From the NCBI GenBank assembly GCA_002256435.1, contig NKJC01000001.1:1302001-1366000 (forward strand): a DNA stretch of 64,000 bases, written 5' to 3'. The stretch comes from Chitinophagaceae bacterium BSSC1. Lineage in GTDB: Bacteria; Bacteroidota; Bacteroidia; Chitinophagales; Chitinophagaceae. Position numbers and translations under genes: made by a program. Positions 1 through 9,722 of the stretch are shown piece by piece. Position 1 is the first letter of the stretch. Each line of letters starts with the position of its first letter. The notes below the pieces were generated by a model. The model worked only from the letters and a program-made list of their open reading frames with translations. It had not been told where the DNA came from and did not search any database.

Positions 1-765
1 AAATGCGCCCGTAAATTCAATGATAGAATGATTGGGATTTTTCTTTTTAGCATCTGCTTCATGAATCCGCCAATTGTCAATGATCAGGTATCTATAATCC
101 ATGGAATTATTATAGGCCAAAGCGTCATTCATGTCTAGGTTCCTAATGGGATCCAGATAATTTTCTGGAATAAAAGGTTCCTTTTTGGCATGAAATACAT
201 AGAATTTTTGATAGTTATTTCTGATTAACAAATAGTCATACCCAATTAATTTTAGAGCAAGATCCCTATCTTCTTTGATAAGTTTTGTTTCATCTAATTG
301 TTGCCTCATTTTAGCAGCATAGTTGTCAATCCTGATTAAAAAACTATCAACAGGCACTACAAAAAAAGCACCTGCATCGGCCACCAGGGTACCTTTTAAT
401 TCTGCTTTGTCTTTAAAATATTTATTAAAGTCTGCCCCCTCACCTGAGAAAGTCATAGATTTTGAAAAAGCCTTGTTATCTATGCTCACGGTTAAGTCAT
501 AGCCATTTTTCAAAAAAATATTGGAATAGGCTTTTCCCTGCTTAATAAAATAAATGCCCGGTTCATGGAGTTTAAATGTTCCAGCAAAATTGCCTTTCTC
601 ATCAACAGGAATAGAGGTTTCAAAAGAATTGTCAAACTTGTAAATGATCAACTCTAATCCGGATGAGTTCTCTAAATGACCTTGAATTTTGCAACTGGTT
701 TCCTTGTTTTGGCCAAAAGCGGCAACTACTACAAGCAAGTATAATCCTAAAAATAATTTTTTCAT
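1..765 (-). CDS. Partial DUF4369/TlpA-like exported protein (C-terminus outside window)
   Basis: The reading frame is open from an ATG at 765 to the window edge, giving 255 residues without a stop. It starts with a clear signal peptide (MKKLFLGLYLLVVVAAFGQ). A beta-rich stretch follows, reading like the N-terminal DUF4369 domain of Bacteroidota TlpA-family thiol reductases (ENSSGLELIIYKFDNSFETS... GNFAGTFKLHEPGIYFIKQGKAY). An expected C-terminal thioredoxin fold with a CxxC motif would lie outside the window, so the redox role is inference. The gene begins 48 bp after susD in the same direction and is probably co-transcribed with the sus pair. Confidence 0.6.
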   Translation of the reverse strand, partial: MKKLFLGLYLLVVVAAFGQNKETSCKIQGHLENSSGLELIIYKFDNSFETSIPVDEKGNFAGTFKLHEPGIYFIKQGKAYSNIFLKNGYDLTVSIDNKAFSKSMTFSGEGADFNKYFKDKAELKGTLVADAGAFFVVPVDSFLIRIDNYAAKMRQQLDETKLIKEDRDLALKLIGYDYLLIRNNYQKFYVFHAKKEPFIPENYLDPIRNLDMNDALAYNNSMDYRYLIIDNWRIHEADAKKKNPNHSIIEFTGAF

Positions 766-813
766 TTGGCTATTTATATGTTGTTCAATCTTAAGCAAAC
801 ATTGTATTAATCA

Positions 814-2229
814 TTAGAATCCAGGGTTCTGCGTTATCAAACCATTGGTCAAATCAATCTCTCTTTTAGGAATTGGGTAGACCCATTTGTTTTGATCCGT
901 TAAAGCAGCATTAGGAGCAACACCAGTTCTAATATTGTCAAACATGTCATGGCCTTCAAAAGCCAGTTCCCATTTGCGTTCTTTTAAAATTGCATTGATC
1001 AAATCAGTAGGTGTAGCAAAACTAGCCGCAGTAAAAGGGGCAGGTTTTAGACCAGTAGGAAAAGAACGTTGTCTAATGGCATTCAAGAGGGTAATGGCTT
1101 CTGCATTCACAGAATTAGTAGACCTAACCAATGCCTCCGCTTTGTTCAAGTAGATTTCACTTAAACGAATCACGGGTAAATGATCTCTACCTGTTGGGTT
1201 AGCAAATTTAGAAGGACAGAATAAATTGGCAGGACCCGTAGTGCTACCCACTGTCATCATGCTAGCGCTGTTTCTAATATCATTGGCAGCATAAGTAGCC
1301 AAGAAAGCAGGAGCTGGCCAAATGGCAGTCTTGGCAAAATAACCCGTGAGGTTATTCTCCGTTGCGTCTGAATTAAAACTTACCGGAAAAGCAAAAATGA
1401 ATTCAGTGCTCAAAGCCAAATTGGCTGTGGCCGATGTAACTGGGAAAACCAATGCAGGAGAAGTAGCTAATACATATTGCGTAGTATTGGTCATGGCAAG
1501 TGCTGAATAGCTAACCGCTTTTGCATAGTCACGCATGTACAAACTAACCCTAGATGCCAAAGCATAGCAAGTAGTTTTTTGTGCCCTACCTCTAAATGCT
1601 TGAGGAGTAGCAGTTGTAAGATCTGTTAGATTAGCAGCAGCTTCATCCAAGTCTTTTAAAATTTGTGTGTACACATCCTGACAAGAAGACCTAGGCAAAT
1701 TTTTGCTAGCATCATAGTTAGAATAATTCACCAATTGCAAGGGAACACCTGGACCAGCTAGGTTACCCGTAATGGCACCACTTCCAAAATCCCTAAGGAG
1801 AATGAAATAGTTTAAGGCACGCACAAATTTTGCTTCAGCAATTAGTTTGGTTTTTACTGCCCCATCAAAATTGGAGCTGGGAATCAGGTTAATGATTACG
1901 TTGGCTTCATTGATGGCATTGTAATGATTGTTCCAAACTGTTTGCACAAGATTAGAACCAGAAGTAAGGGTACCATTCCACAAAGACAAAAATCCACTTG
2001 TAGGAATAGTGAGTGCGTTACCCGTTGCCACATCGGCACTCATGTAATAATAGTTCTTGATGGCGGAATAAGATTTAAAATAAGCACTAGCCAACAACGC
2101 ATCAGCACTGTTAGGGCTACTTAATACCTGTGATTCCGTAAGAATATTTTCTGGAGGCAGTTCCAATTGCTTGCTGCAAGAGCTAAGAACAATTAGTAAA
2201 ACACCCAATATTTTGATAGTTGATTTCAT
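814..2229 (-). CDS. susD: SusD/RagB-family nutrient-binding outer-membrane lipoprotein
   Basis: This 471-residue lipoprotein has a signal peptide ending in the lipobox LSSC, followed by the helical TPR-like fold typical of SusD. Recognisable parts are the N-terminal LLASAYFKSYSAI helix, the central LNYFILLRDFG region and the C-terminal LAFEGHDMFDNIRTG followed by YPIPKREIDLTNGLITQNPGF, a classic SusD ending. SusD proteins sit on the outer face of the outer membrane, bind glycans or other nutrients, and form the lid of the SusC channel. It lies 19 bp behind susC on the same strand. No glycosidase lies nearby, so the substrate is unknown. The symbol names the family role only. Confidence 0.93.
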   Translation of the reverse strand: MKSTIKILGVLLIVLSSCSKQLELPPENILTESQVLSSPNSADALLASAYFKSYSAIKNYYYMSADVATGNALTIPTSGFLSLWNGTLTSGSNLVQTVWNNHYNAINEANVIINLIPSSNFDGAVKTKLIAEAKFVRALNYFILLRDFGSGAITGNLAGPGVPLQLVNYSNYDASKNLPRSSCQDVYTQILKDLDEAAANLTDLTTATPQAFRGRAQKTTCYALASRVSLYMRDYAKAVSYSALAMTNTTQYVLATSPALVFPVTSATANLALSTEFIFAFPVSFNSDATENNLTGYFAKTAIWPAPAFLATYAANDIRNSASMMTVGSTTGPANLFCPSKFANPTGRDHLPVIRLSEIYLNKAEALVRSTNSVNAEAITLLNAIRQRSFPTGLKPAPFTAASFATPTDLINAILKERKWELAFEGHDMFDNIRTGVAPNAALTDQNKWVYPIPKREIDLTNGLITQNPGF

Positions 2230-2248
2230 ACTAAAATTTTAAGTTGAT

Positions 2249-5200
2249 TTACAATCCAATTTTAAATCCAATTCTAAAACTGCGCGGATTAGGCATGCTG
2301 ATCTCATCATAACCAGCTTGCAACACAGAAGAACCATAGGCACTTACTTCAGGATCAATGCCCGTATACTTGGTAATCAAGAATACATTGTTGGCTTCTA
2401 CATAGAGTTTAATGTTGCCACCAACTATACCCGCTTTTTTCAATAGACCTTGACCAAGGTTATAAGCCAGGGTTAGGTTTTTCAAACGAATAAAAGAACC
2501 ATCTTCTAAGAACCTAGAAGAGTTTCTTCCCAATGTATAGTCATTGAATTGAGACGTGCTACCACCAGGAGTGAAAGCCGTATTGGATTTGTTAATCAGT
2601 GCTGGAATATCAGTTACATCACCTGGTTGTTTCCAGTAGTTTAAGATATCTCTAGAAAGGTTGGGAGCGTCAACAGAACTAAAGGCATACATAGAAGCTT
2701 TAGCACCATTGAAGACCGTGTTTCCAGAAGCAAAAGTGAAGAAGAAAGAAAATTCAAAATCTTTGTAACGGATTCTGTTGTCAAAGCCACCAAAGAATTT
2801 TGGTAAAGCATCGCCTAAGTTTCTACGCTGACTATTATAGTCTTTAGAAGTACCGGTGTACAAGATCTCAAAAGGAACCAAAGAAACTGTATCGTTGGCA
2901 CCAATCCAGCGTGGGTTACCCGTTGCAGCGTCTACACCACCCCAATACATGAGGTTAAAGGCAGTAGCAGAACCACCTTCTGTCCAGAATCTACCACCAG
3001 ATCTTTCAGCCGTAAGAGATGCGTCTAACTTATTGGCAAAATCCAAACGGGTAATAATGTTTTCATTACGCGCAATATTGAAACTGCTGATCCAGCTAAA
3101 GTCTTTCTTGTCAATATTCTTGGTAGTGATGGTAAATTCAAAACCTTTGTTCTCTAACTCACCCAAGTTTTGTTGTTGTGTACTAAATCCAACAAAACCA
3201 GGAAGACCACCATTCACCAAAAGGTTCTTAGTTGTACGCTTATAATATTCAGCAGTTACCCTAATGCGGTTTTGCAAGAATCCGGCGTCAACACCAAAAT
3301 CAATATTGGTAGTCTGTTGCCATTTTAAATCGGAGTTAGCCGGGCGCGTTCCACTAATGATGGTAGTACCCGCATAAGTAGTACCCGTGCTAGTATAAGA
3401 ATACTGACCAAGGCTACCATAATAACCAGCACCACCATCGGTACCTGTTAAACCCCAGCTACCACGGAGTTTTAGCTCATTGATCCAAGTGGTATTTTTC
3501 AGGAATTTTTCTTTAGACAAAACCCATCCCGCAGAAACGGAAGGGAAGCTTACATATCTATTGTCTACGCTAAATCTAGAAGAACCATCAATCCTATTGG
3601 TAATACCCAATAAGTATTTGTCTTTATAACCATAGTCTAATCTACCCAAGAAAGAAGCCAGTGTCCATTCTTGATTTAGTGCATTGGTTACAGATCTGGT
3701 AGAAGCAGAGATAATACTCAAAACTCGATCATCCATAAAGTTGGATGCGGTTAAAGTAGTAGCACTTTCAGTAGAACGCTCAAAACTTTGACCAACCACA
3801 CCACTAATACTATGATCACCAAAACGCTTGTTAAAATTCAAGAGATTGTTGACTACGGTTTTTAGGTTGTTGATATTACTTTCTGTAGCAGCACCACGCA
3901 GGGTACCAGTTTTGTCAATCTCACGGCTATAGGCTTTTGTGTTATACCAGTCAACACCAAAATCAAAACGATAGGTTAACCAGCTAGCCAGTTTCCATTC
4001 TGCAAACACAGAACTAATAGCGCGCAAATCAGTTACCTGATTTTTACCCGTATTAATGGTACCTACTGGATTCAAATCTCTTTGAGGAGCGGTACCATTG
4101 ATGGTATTGGCAGGAGAATACACTGCTCTCCATGCATACAAACCCAAACTATCATAGACAGGAATATTGGGTGCTTTGATTACTGCGTCATAATAAGCAC
4201 GCTGAGCATTGAGCGCATTGTTCACCGTAGAACTTAGTGCAGAAGAAATGCCAACTTTAAAATTATTGGTCAAAGAAGTTTCTACATTCACCCTTGCTTG
4301 TGCACGCTGAAAATCATTGTTGGTAATATAAGAGGCTTCTTTGTCATAACCACCGCTGATAAAATAACGGGTCTTGTCCGTACCACCGCTAACAGAAGCT
4401 GATAAGTTATAACCAATGCCTGTTTGCAAAATCTGGTCTAACCAATCTGTGTTAAATCCTTTTTTGAAAGCCCTGTTGGCAGGAGGCCAACCAACGGTAG
4501 GTCTTCTGTTATTTAATGTATCAAAATAAGCTGTGTAGAAAGTACTGTATTCATCACCCGTCATAATAGAAGGAAGATTAAAAGCTTGCTGCGCCGATGT
4601 TGCAATACCAATATTCACTCTTGGTTTACCCAACATACCTTTCTTAGTAGTAATTAGAATTACCCCAGCAGCACCGCGGCTACCATAGATAGAAGTAGCA
4701 TAAGCGTCTTTTAAGACTTCCATGCTTTCAATATCGTCTGGGTTCAAATTGGCCAGGGGATTTCTTTCAAACTGATTTCTGGGTGTATAACTATTGGCCG
4801 TAATGGGTTGTGTAAAAGAAGCAACCGAACCACTAGCACTAAAGTTGGTTGAGTTATTGGTTCTATCTTGACCATACATGGGAACACCATCAATCACAAT
4901 CAATGGGGTATTACCCGCATCGCTCAAAGTGGTTACACCACGAATGGTAATGGCAGAAGCCGAACCAGGTGCACCATTTGCAGGAGACACTTGAACACCA
5001 GCCAATCTACCTTGTAATAATTTGTCAACGGAAACAGGATTAGAACCCACCAGGTCAGGTTTTAGGGTTCCAACAGATCCGGTTAGTTTACGTCTGTCTA
5101 CTTTACCATAACCAATGACCACCACGTCTTTCATGGTTTTCACGGTTGGTTGTAGTTCAATGAATCTGGCCATTTTGCCGTCTACCACGGGTACTTCACG

Positions 5201-5446
5201 GTCTTCATAACCTACTGAAGAAACAATCAGGATCAAATTACCAGCATTGGCTTTGAGACTGAATTCCCCTTTTTCATTGCTGACGGTTCCGGTATTGGTT
5301 CCCTTTACGCGAATAGAAGCGCCTGAAATGGGAAAGCCATCTTGTTCTTCACGAATGACTCCGGAAATTGTTTTAACCTGGGCATCTGCCACAATGCTTC
5401 CTAAAACTAGGAGGAGGGCAAGGGCCAGTTGTGAAATTTTACGCAT
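2249..5446 (-). CDS. susC: SusC/RagA-family TonB-linked outer-membrane transporter
   Basis: The protein has about 1065 residues from the ATG at 5446. I chose this start because it opens directly into a signal peptide (MRKISQLALALLLVLGSIVADAQ), whereas the 22 upstream codons of open frame are not signal-like. In order it has a carboxypeptidase-regulatory-like domain (VISGVIREE...GASIRVKGT), the SusC signature after it (KDVVVIGYGKVDRRKLTGSVG), the plug (ITIRGVTTLSDAGNTPLIVIDGVP) and a long beta-barrel ending in an aromatic/hydrophobic strand (SFRIGFKIGL). It imports the ligand captured by the adjacent SusD using TonB energy. It is divergent from the kinase gene beginning near 5618, which suggests shared control from the intergenic region. 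Confidence 0.95.
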   Translation of the reverse strand: MRKISQLALALLLVLGSIVADAQVKTISGVIREEQDGFPISGASIRVKGTNTGTVSNEKGEFSLKANAGNLILIVSSVGYEDREVPVVDGKMARFIELQPTVKTMKDVVVIGYGKVDRRKLTGSVGTLKPDLVGSNPVSVDKLLQGRLAGVQVSPANGAPGSASAITIRGVTTLSDAGNTPLIVIDGVPMYGQDRTNNSTNFSASGSVASFTQPITANSYTPRNQFERNPLANLNPDDIESMEVLKDAYATSIYGSRGAAGVILITTKKGMLGKPRVNIGIATSAQQAFNLPSIMTGDEYSTFYTAYFDTLNNRRPTVGWPPANRAFKKGFNTDWLDQILQTGIGYNLSASVSGGTDKTRYFISGGYDKEASYITNNDFQRAQARVNVETSLTNNFKVGISSALSSTVNNALNAQRAYYDAVIKAPNIPVYDSLGLYAWRAVYSPANTINGTAPQRDLNPVGTINTGKNQVTDLRAISSVFAEWKLASWLTYRFDFGVDWYNTKAYSREIDKTGTLRGAATESNINNLKTVVNNLLNFNKRFGDHSISGVVGQSFERSTESATTLTASNFMDDRVLSIISASTRSVTNALNQEWTLASFLGRLDYGYKDKYLLGITNRIDGSSRFSVDNRYVSFPSVSAGWVLSKEKFLKNTTWINELKLRGSWGLTGTDGGAGYYGSLGQYSYTSTGTTYAGTTIISGTRPANSDLKWQQTTNIDFGVDAGFLQNRIRVTAEYYKRTTKNLLVNGGLPGFVGFSTQQQNLGELENKGFEFTITTKNIDKKDFSWISSFNIARNENIITRLDFANKLDASLTAERSGGRFWTEGGSATAFNLMYWGGVDAATGNPRWIGANDTVSLVPFEILYTGTSKDYNSQRRNLGDALPKFFGGFDNRIRYKDFEFSFFFTFASGNTVFNGAKASMYAFSSVDAPNLSRDILNYWKQPGDVTDIPALINKSNTAFTPGGSTSQFNDYTLGRNSSRFLEDGSFIRLKNLTLAYNLGQGLLKKAGIVGGNIKLYVEANNVFLITKYTGIDPEVSAYGSSVLQAGYDEISMPNPRSFRIGFKIGL

Positions 5447-5617
5447 GCAGTTTCCTTTTGGTGGTTTTATGTACAGCATATTACCGAATAATGCAGGGAG
5501 GTTTAGAAACAATGTGTCAATTGCCGTTTAATTATGATGAAATGCCACAATTGCTACGCGAAAAATAATCTGCCAAACATACCCTTCTACAGCAAGATTA
5601 TCCCTTACTTTAGTGTC

Positions 5618-6673
5618 ATGCCTGTCATGGAAAAGAAAACCATTAATAGCCTTTTGGAGATTGCCCTTGTGGTATTTCTATTCCAACTATTTTGGTTTAC
5701 CTATTATTTGTTTTTGGGTAAACTCTGGCCCAATGACAATATTGGCTATTATAGAGTTGCCACACATATCACTCAGTCCATTGTATTGGTTGTAGCAGCT
5801 TTTATTGTCTTTCCACAATACAGTAAAAGAAAACGCCTGATTCCTTTTTTATTGTTGTCTGTTCTGCTCTTATTGTTGTTTACACAGCTCTTCCAATTTT
5901 CAAGACAGTTTTTAAATGGACCCGTTTTTTATTTACTCAATACCATCAAGCAACCAAAAAAAGCGCCAGCAAGCCCCAACTATTTTGTACAAAATTTAAT
6001 CTCTGCGCTAACCTATTACCTACTAGGATTGGGATATGCATTTGCAAGAGATTGGTTTGCCAAAGAGCGAGCAGCACTGGTGTTGGAAAAAGAAAAAGCG
6101 CAGGCAGAACTGAGTTTACTACGCAACCAACTGAATCCACATTTCTTGTTCAATACCATCAACAATATCTATTATCTGGCATTGATCCAATCCGCTAAAA
6201 CAGCAGATGCATTATTAAAGCTTTCTGATCTGTTGCGTTATGTGTTAGATGAAAAATCTGATTGGGTAAGTATAGACAAGGAATACCAACACTTACTCAA
6301 GTTTATAGAACTGCATAGGCTCCGTTTTCCCAAGGACCAAATTGAACTCAACGTAAGCCAGGAAGATCAATTTACATCCTGTCAAATTCCACCCATGATT
6401 CTGATCACGTTTGTAGAAAATGCATTCAAGCACGGAGAACCAGGAACCGAAACTGAACCGGTAATCATATCATTGAATATCGCCGCAGGCAAACTGCATT
6501 ATAGCGTGAGTAACAAAATTGCCCAAGGCATTTCTAAGGACCAGAACAACGGCATTGGCATTCCTAATTTGATTAAAAGAATGCAGATTCTATATCCCAA
6601 CAAACATCATGTAGAACTGGGAGCAACAGGAGAACAATATCTTGCCAAACTTGAAATAGATTTGAACCCATGA
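5618..6673 (+). CDS. LytS-type sensor histidine kinase
   Basis: The inner-membrane histidine kinase has about 351 residues. The N-terminal half holds roughly four hydrophobic segments, then a short coiled coil. The His_kinase (PF06580) box follows as LRNQLNPHFLFNTINNIYY with the phospho-accepting His, then the ATPase N-box ITFVENAFKHGEPG and a glycine box NGIGIPNLIKRM. I placed the start at the ATG at 5618 (MPVMEKKTIN); a second ATG at 5627 is equally plausible. The upstream open frame to 5534 does not look coding. The stop overlaps the start of the LytTR regulator (ATGA), so the two are translationally coupled partners. The signal sensed cannot be read from the sequence. Confidence 0.9.
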   Translation: MPVMEKKTINSLLEIALVVFLFQLFWFTYYLFLGKLWPNDNIGYYRVATHITQSIVLVVAAFIVFPQYSKRKRLIPFLLLSVLLLLLFTQLFQFSRQFLNGPVFYLLNTIKQPKKAPASPNYFVQNLISALTYYLLGLGYAFARDWFAKERAALVLEKEKAQAELSLLRNQLNPHFLFNTINNIYYLALIQSAKTADALLKLSDLLRYVLDEKSDWVSIDKEYQHLLKFIELHRLRFPKDQIELNVSQEDQFTSCQIPPMILITFVENAFKHGEPGTETEPVIISLNIAAGKLHYSVSNKIAQGISKDQNNGIGIPNLIKRMQILYPNKHHVELGATGEQYLAKLEIDLNP

Positions 6674-7398
6674 TCAAAGCCATAGCCATTGATGATGAAG
6701 AAAATGCATTGGGTATTATCAAGACCTATGGAGAAAGAATTGCCTCTTTCCAATTGGTGGCGCAATTCACAGATCCTATAGAAGGGCTCAAATATTTGGT
6801 AGCAAACCCCAACATTCAATTGGTGTTTCTAGACATACAAATGAATCGCTTAAATGGACTAGACCTGGCCAAGAGCATTCAAAAACAAACCAAGATAGTG
6901 CTCACCACGGCTTATCCGGATTATGCACTGCAAGGATTTGAATTGGATGTTGCAGACTATTTGCTCAAACCATTTTCTTTTGAAAGATTTGAACGATCTA
7001 TTCAAAAAGTGCGTGCCCTGGTAGAACCAAGCACACTAGAAAAATCGGCCCTGCCAAAAATGAAAGCCGACCAACAGGATTTTATTTTTGTAAGAACAGA
7101 TTACAAAACGCAGAAGCTGCGGATTATGGATATTACCCATATTGAGGGCTCGGGTAATTATGTGACCATCTATGCGGGAAAGACAAAATACCTGGTGCTG
7201 CAAAACATGAAAACTTTTGAAGAGCAGTTAATGCCCTATCAGTTTATCCGCATTCACAAGTCCTATATTATTTCTTTGGCGCATGTAGACACTATTGAAA
7301 AGTCCTCTGTAAAAATTGGCCAAGAAGAAATTCCCTTGAGCGAGTCTTACAAAGAATCCTTTCAGCAGTTTCTAGATATTCATTACAAACAGTTCTAA
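6670..7398 (+). CDS. LytTR-family response regulator
   Basis: The 242-residue protein has a receiver domain at about residues 1-120, with acidic pocket IDDEE, phospho-acceptor FLDIQM near residue 56, TTAYPDYAL and the conserved Lys in LLKPF. A LytTR DNA-binding domain follows at about 140-240 (FIFVRTDYKTQKLRIMDITHIEGSGNYVTIY ... FIRIHKSYIISLAHVD). It overlaps the upstream kinase by 4 bp and is its cognate regulator. LytTR proteins bind direct repeats in promoters. A plausible target is the divergent susC promoter, but no site was identified. Confidence 0.93.
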   Translation: MIKAIAIDDEENALGIIKTYGERIASFQLVAQFTDPIEGLKYLVANPNIQLVFLDIQMNRLNGLDLAKSIQKQTKIVLTTAYPDYALQGFELDVADYLLKPFSFERFERSIQKVRALVEPSTLEKSALPKMKADQQDFIFVRTDYKTQKLRIMDITHIEGSGNYVTIYAGKTKYLVLQNMKTFEEQLMPYQFIRIHKSYIISLAHVDTIEKSSVKIGQEEIPLSESYKESFQQFLDIHYKQF

Positions 7399-7401
7399 AA
7401 A

Positions 7402-7428
7402 AAGACCCCAACGCAATGTTGAGGTCTT
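7402..7428 (-). terminator. Rho-independent terminator of the Gfo/Idh gene
   Basis: An 11-bp hairpin with one mismatch (arms 7402-7412 and 7418-7428, loop GCAAT) is followed on the minus strand by a run of seven T at 7401-7395. It lies between two convergent genes and is oriented to end the minus-strand Gfo/Idh transcript. The same stem (GACCTCAAC/GTTGGGGT) recurs after tRNA-Phe near 61240. Confidence 0.7.
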
Positions 7429-7440
7429 AGAAAAAGTCAA

Positions 7441-8787
7441 TTATAGTTTAGGCTCCCAACCCTTCTCATACTGCCTATCCCACAATTTCATACCGTCTTT
7501 GTCTAGGATATGTCCGTTCTGGGTATTTACTGAATAAGACTTACCAATCCTATAGCCAATATTGGCATAGTGACACATCATCTGGCTAATAGCGCCTTCT
7601 TCAATAGGAGAATTTAGTTTGGTTTCTTTGCCGCGGATCACGTTAAAGAAATTGGCTACGTGCGCATCGGTCATATCGCCACCGCCGCCAAGGGCAGTGC
7701 CCGCTTCAGAACCAGAAGCTTTGCTGTCTTTGATTTTCTTACCAACGCGGTCATATAAGGTATAGCCATCTCTGTTTACAAACACCGTACCCTCGCTACC
7801 ATAGATAATGGTACCACGGTCAGAGCCATAGGTTTTATAACCACCGCGGCTCTTACCATCCCACTGGATAATCTTGTTATCAGGGAAACGGAAAGTGGCG
7901 TCCATGGTATCGTACATAACCCAACCATCGTTTTTAAAATGACGCTTGGCCGCTTCCACTTCCACTTTTTCAGGATAAGTAACTTGCAAGGCCCAACGCG
8001 CAATGTCTAGTTCATGCGTGGCGTTGTTACCGGTTTCAGCGGTACCCCAATGCCAGCCATACCAATGCCAGTTATAGTCCCAGGTATTGTCTGTGTATTC
8101 TCTATGAGGAGCCGGACCCTGCCAAAGGTTCCAATCCAAACCTTCCGGCACGGGTGCTTTTTTCTCAATAGGCACTTCACCACGGGTATTGGAATAAAAA
8201 GCCAGTGCTTTGTAAACATCGCCAATCACGCCCCTGTGAATCTCCCCAATAATTTCCTGAGACTCCCTGGCCGATCTTTGTTGGTTACCCATCTGAATCA
8301 CTTTGCCGTATTTCTTTTGAAAAGCCACCAGCAATTCGCCCTCGCGGGGATTGTGGCTACAAGGTTTTTCAATATAAACGTGCTTACCCGCCTGCATGGC
8401 CATCCAGGTACCCGGCGCGTGCCAATGGTCCGGGGTGGCGTTGAAAATGGCGTCCACGCTTTTATCGTTCCATACGTCATGAATATCACTCACCAGTTTG
8501 GCGGGGCCCGATACTTTACCGTTCAGGTCCTTACCCACTTTATCGCGCTGCTTCTTCATCACATCACAGATATAAGCCAGGTCTACATTGTTGTTCTTGT
8601 TTTTCAGTGCGTCATAATAAGCACCCACACGGCGCCCACAACCCATTAGCGCCACATTCAAGCGCTCATTGGCGCCGATGATCCTATTATAACTCTTGGC
8701 CGTAAAGCCCGATGAAATGCCCGATATGCCCACACCCACAGCACCGTAGGTAAGGTTGCGCATAAAGTCTCTGCGATTAGTAGCCAT
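7441..8787 (-). CDS. Gfo/Idh/MocA-family oxidoreductase with Tat signal
   Basis: The 448-residue NAD(P)-dependent sugar or inositol dehydrogenase-like protein begins with a twin-arginine leader (ATNRRDFMRNLTYGAVGVGIS), so it is probably exported folded to the periplasm. The Rossmann motif is VALMGCGRRVGAY near residue 45. The family EKP motif is seen in YIEKPCSHNPREGE, and the C-terminal half has the WHW-rich substrate region (NWHWYGWHWGTAETGNNATHELDIARW). This subfamily is common in Bacteroidota carbohydrate catabolism. The exact substrate is unknown. It is a single gene convergent with the LytTR regulator. Confidence 0.92.
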   Translation of the reverse strand: MATNRRDFMRNLTYGAVGVGISGISSGFTAKSYNRIIGANERLNVALMGCGRRVGAYYDALKNKNNNVDLAYICDVMKKQRDKVGKDLNGKVSGPAKLVSDIHDVWNDKSVDAIFNATPDHWHAPGTWMAMQAGKHVYIEKPCSHNPREGELLVAFQKKYGKVIQMGNQQRSARESQEIIGEIHRGVIGDVYKALAFYSNTRGEVPIEKKAPVPEGLDWNLWQGPAPHREYTDNTWDYNWHWYGWHWGTAETGNNATHELDIARWALQVTYPEKVEVEAAKRHFKNDGWVMYDTMDATFRFPDNKIIQWDGKSRGGYKTYGSDRGTIIYGSEGTVFVNRDGYTLYDRVGKKIKDSKASGSEAGTALGGGGDMTDAHVANFFNVIRGKETKLNSPIEEGAISQMMCHYANIGYRIGKSYSVNTQNGHILDKDGMKLWDRQYEKGWEPKL

Positions 8788-8920
8788 GATCTTTCAATTA
8801 AAGTTTCAGATAATATTCAATAAATGGAACGCCATTTTTGAATGCTCAATTTAAACGCTAAAAGCTAAAAAACAGCTGCTGGCGCGATGGTTCCTGAGAA
8901 GAATCTACTCAATCGTTGTA

Positions 8921-8970
8921 GTGCCATACCATCCTTGGAGGGGTGGCCGTAGGCCGGGTTGGGTCAAGAC
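8921..8970. other. Short GC-rich stretch at the left edge of the AT-rich island
   Basis: The 182-bp gap 8788-8969 ends in a locally GC-rich patch (GGCCGTAGGCCGGGTTGGGT at about 8945-8964), unlike the AT-rich DNA that begins just right of it. There is no convincing gene here and no matching direct repeat was seen near 40.0-40.1 kb. It marks where composition changes and may be a recombination scar, but that is inference. Confidence 0.3.
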
Positions 8971-9632
8971 TACTTCACAATTAATGATTTATACATTCTA
9001 GTACATTCATTATCCAATTTTATTAGGCATCTTTTTGCCCAACTAGTTTGAAATCTATCTTGTAATAATTCAGATTTAAGTAAAGCATCATTTAAAATGA
9101 ATTCTAAAACAAGCTTAGAATTATTATGAAAAATATTTGCTAAAAGTTCTTCCGGCATAGTATGCTCTTTTCTTAATAGAAATTGAAAGGAAATTAATTT
9201 ATCAACTTCAACAGCAGTGATTAAAGGATCCCTAAAAAGTTTTAGTGATGAAAAAAGACCATTAGTATAATAAAACTGTAAAATGTTTGTCTTTTCATTC
9301 TGAATGGCTATTACATAAGAAACTGCTAAAGCATTTTCACTTTGTAAATTGAGCATTTCTTTTTTAAAAAGATTCAAATCGCCAGATTCAGCTGCAGTTA
9401 CAAGAAGATTCTGTTTTGAAAATGATATTTTAAGTTCAAAACCATCATTGGTTTCAAAAATTGAGGCATTATATTTTCCATTCTGCTGATAATCAAAATA
9501 GGTAAAATGTTCTTGATTCAAAACAGCAGAATTTAAAGTCATTACAACTACAGGCTTAACCAATAAGCAATCTTGCATTTCATTTGATAAAAATCTTGTG
9601 GCTTCTTCCTTTGTTTTAAACTGATATGTCAT
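8970..9632 (-). CDS. Hypothetical protein, 220 aa
   Basis: I do not recognise this protein. It is mostly helical in its C-terminal half (VDKLISFQFLLRKEHTMPEELLANIF, LVLEFILNDALLKSELL) and mixed alpha/beta in its N-terminal half, with no signal peptide or membrane segment. It may contain degenerate helical repeats (LLVTAAESGDLNLFKKEML resembles an ankyrin-type turn), but this is weak. It is the first gene of the AT-rich island and stands alone, divergent from the zinc-ribbon gene at 9723. Confidence 0.6.
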   Translation of the reverse strand: MTYQFKTKEEATRFLSNEMQDCLLVKPVVVMTLNSAVLNQEHFTYFDYQQNGKYNASIFETNDGFELKISFSKQNLLVTAAESGDLNLFKKEMLNLQSENALAVSYVIAIQNEKTNILQFYYTNGLFSSLKLFRDPLITAVEVDKLISFQFLLRKEHTMPEELLANIFHNNSKLVLEFILNDALLKSELLQDRFQTSWAKRCLIKLDNECTRMYKSLIVK

Positions 9633-9722
9633 TAGGAATTAATTCTTTATATGAATAAGAAATATACAATAATAAAACAGTTTATTTTTATATAACTGAT
9701 TCTAATTAATTAACTTGATTCA

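Noticed and set aside
8014..8649. A 211-codon open frame on the plus strand.
   Set aside because: It is antisense to the well-supported Gfo/Idh oxidoreductase and its translation has no domain; it follows from that gene's GC-rich codons.
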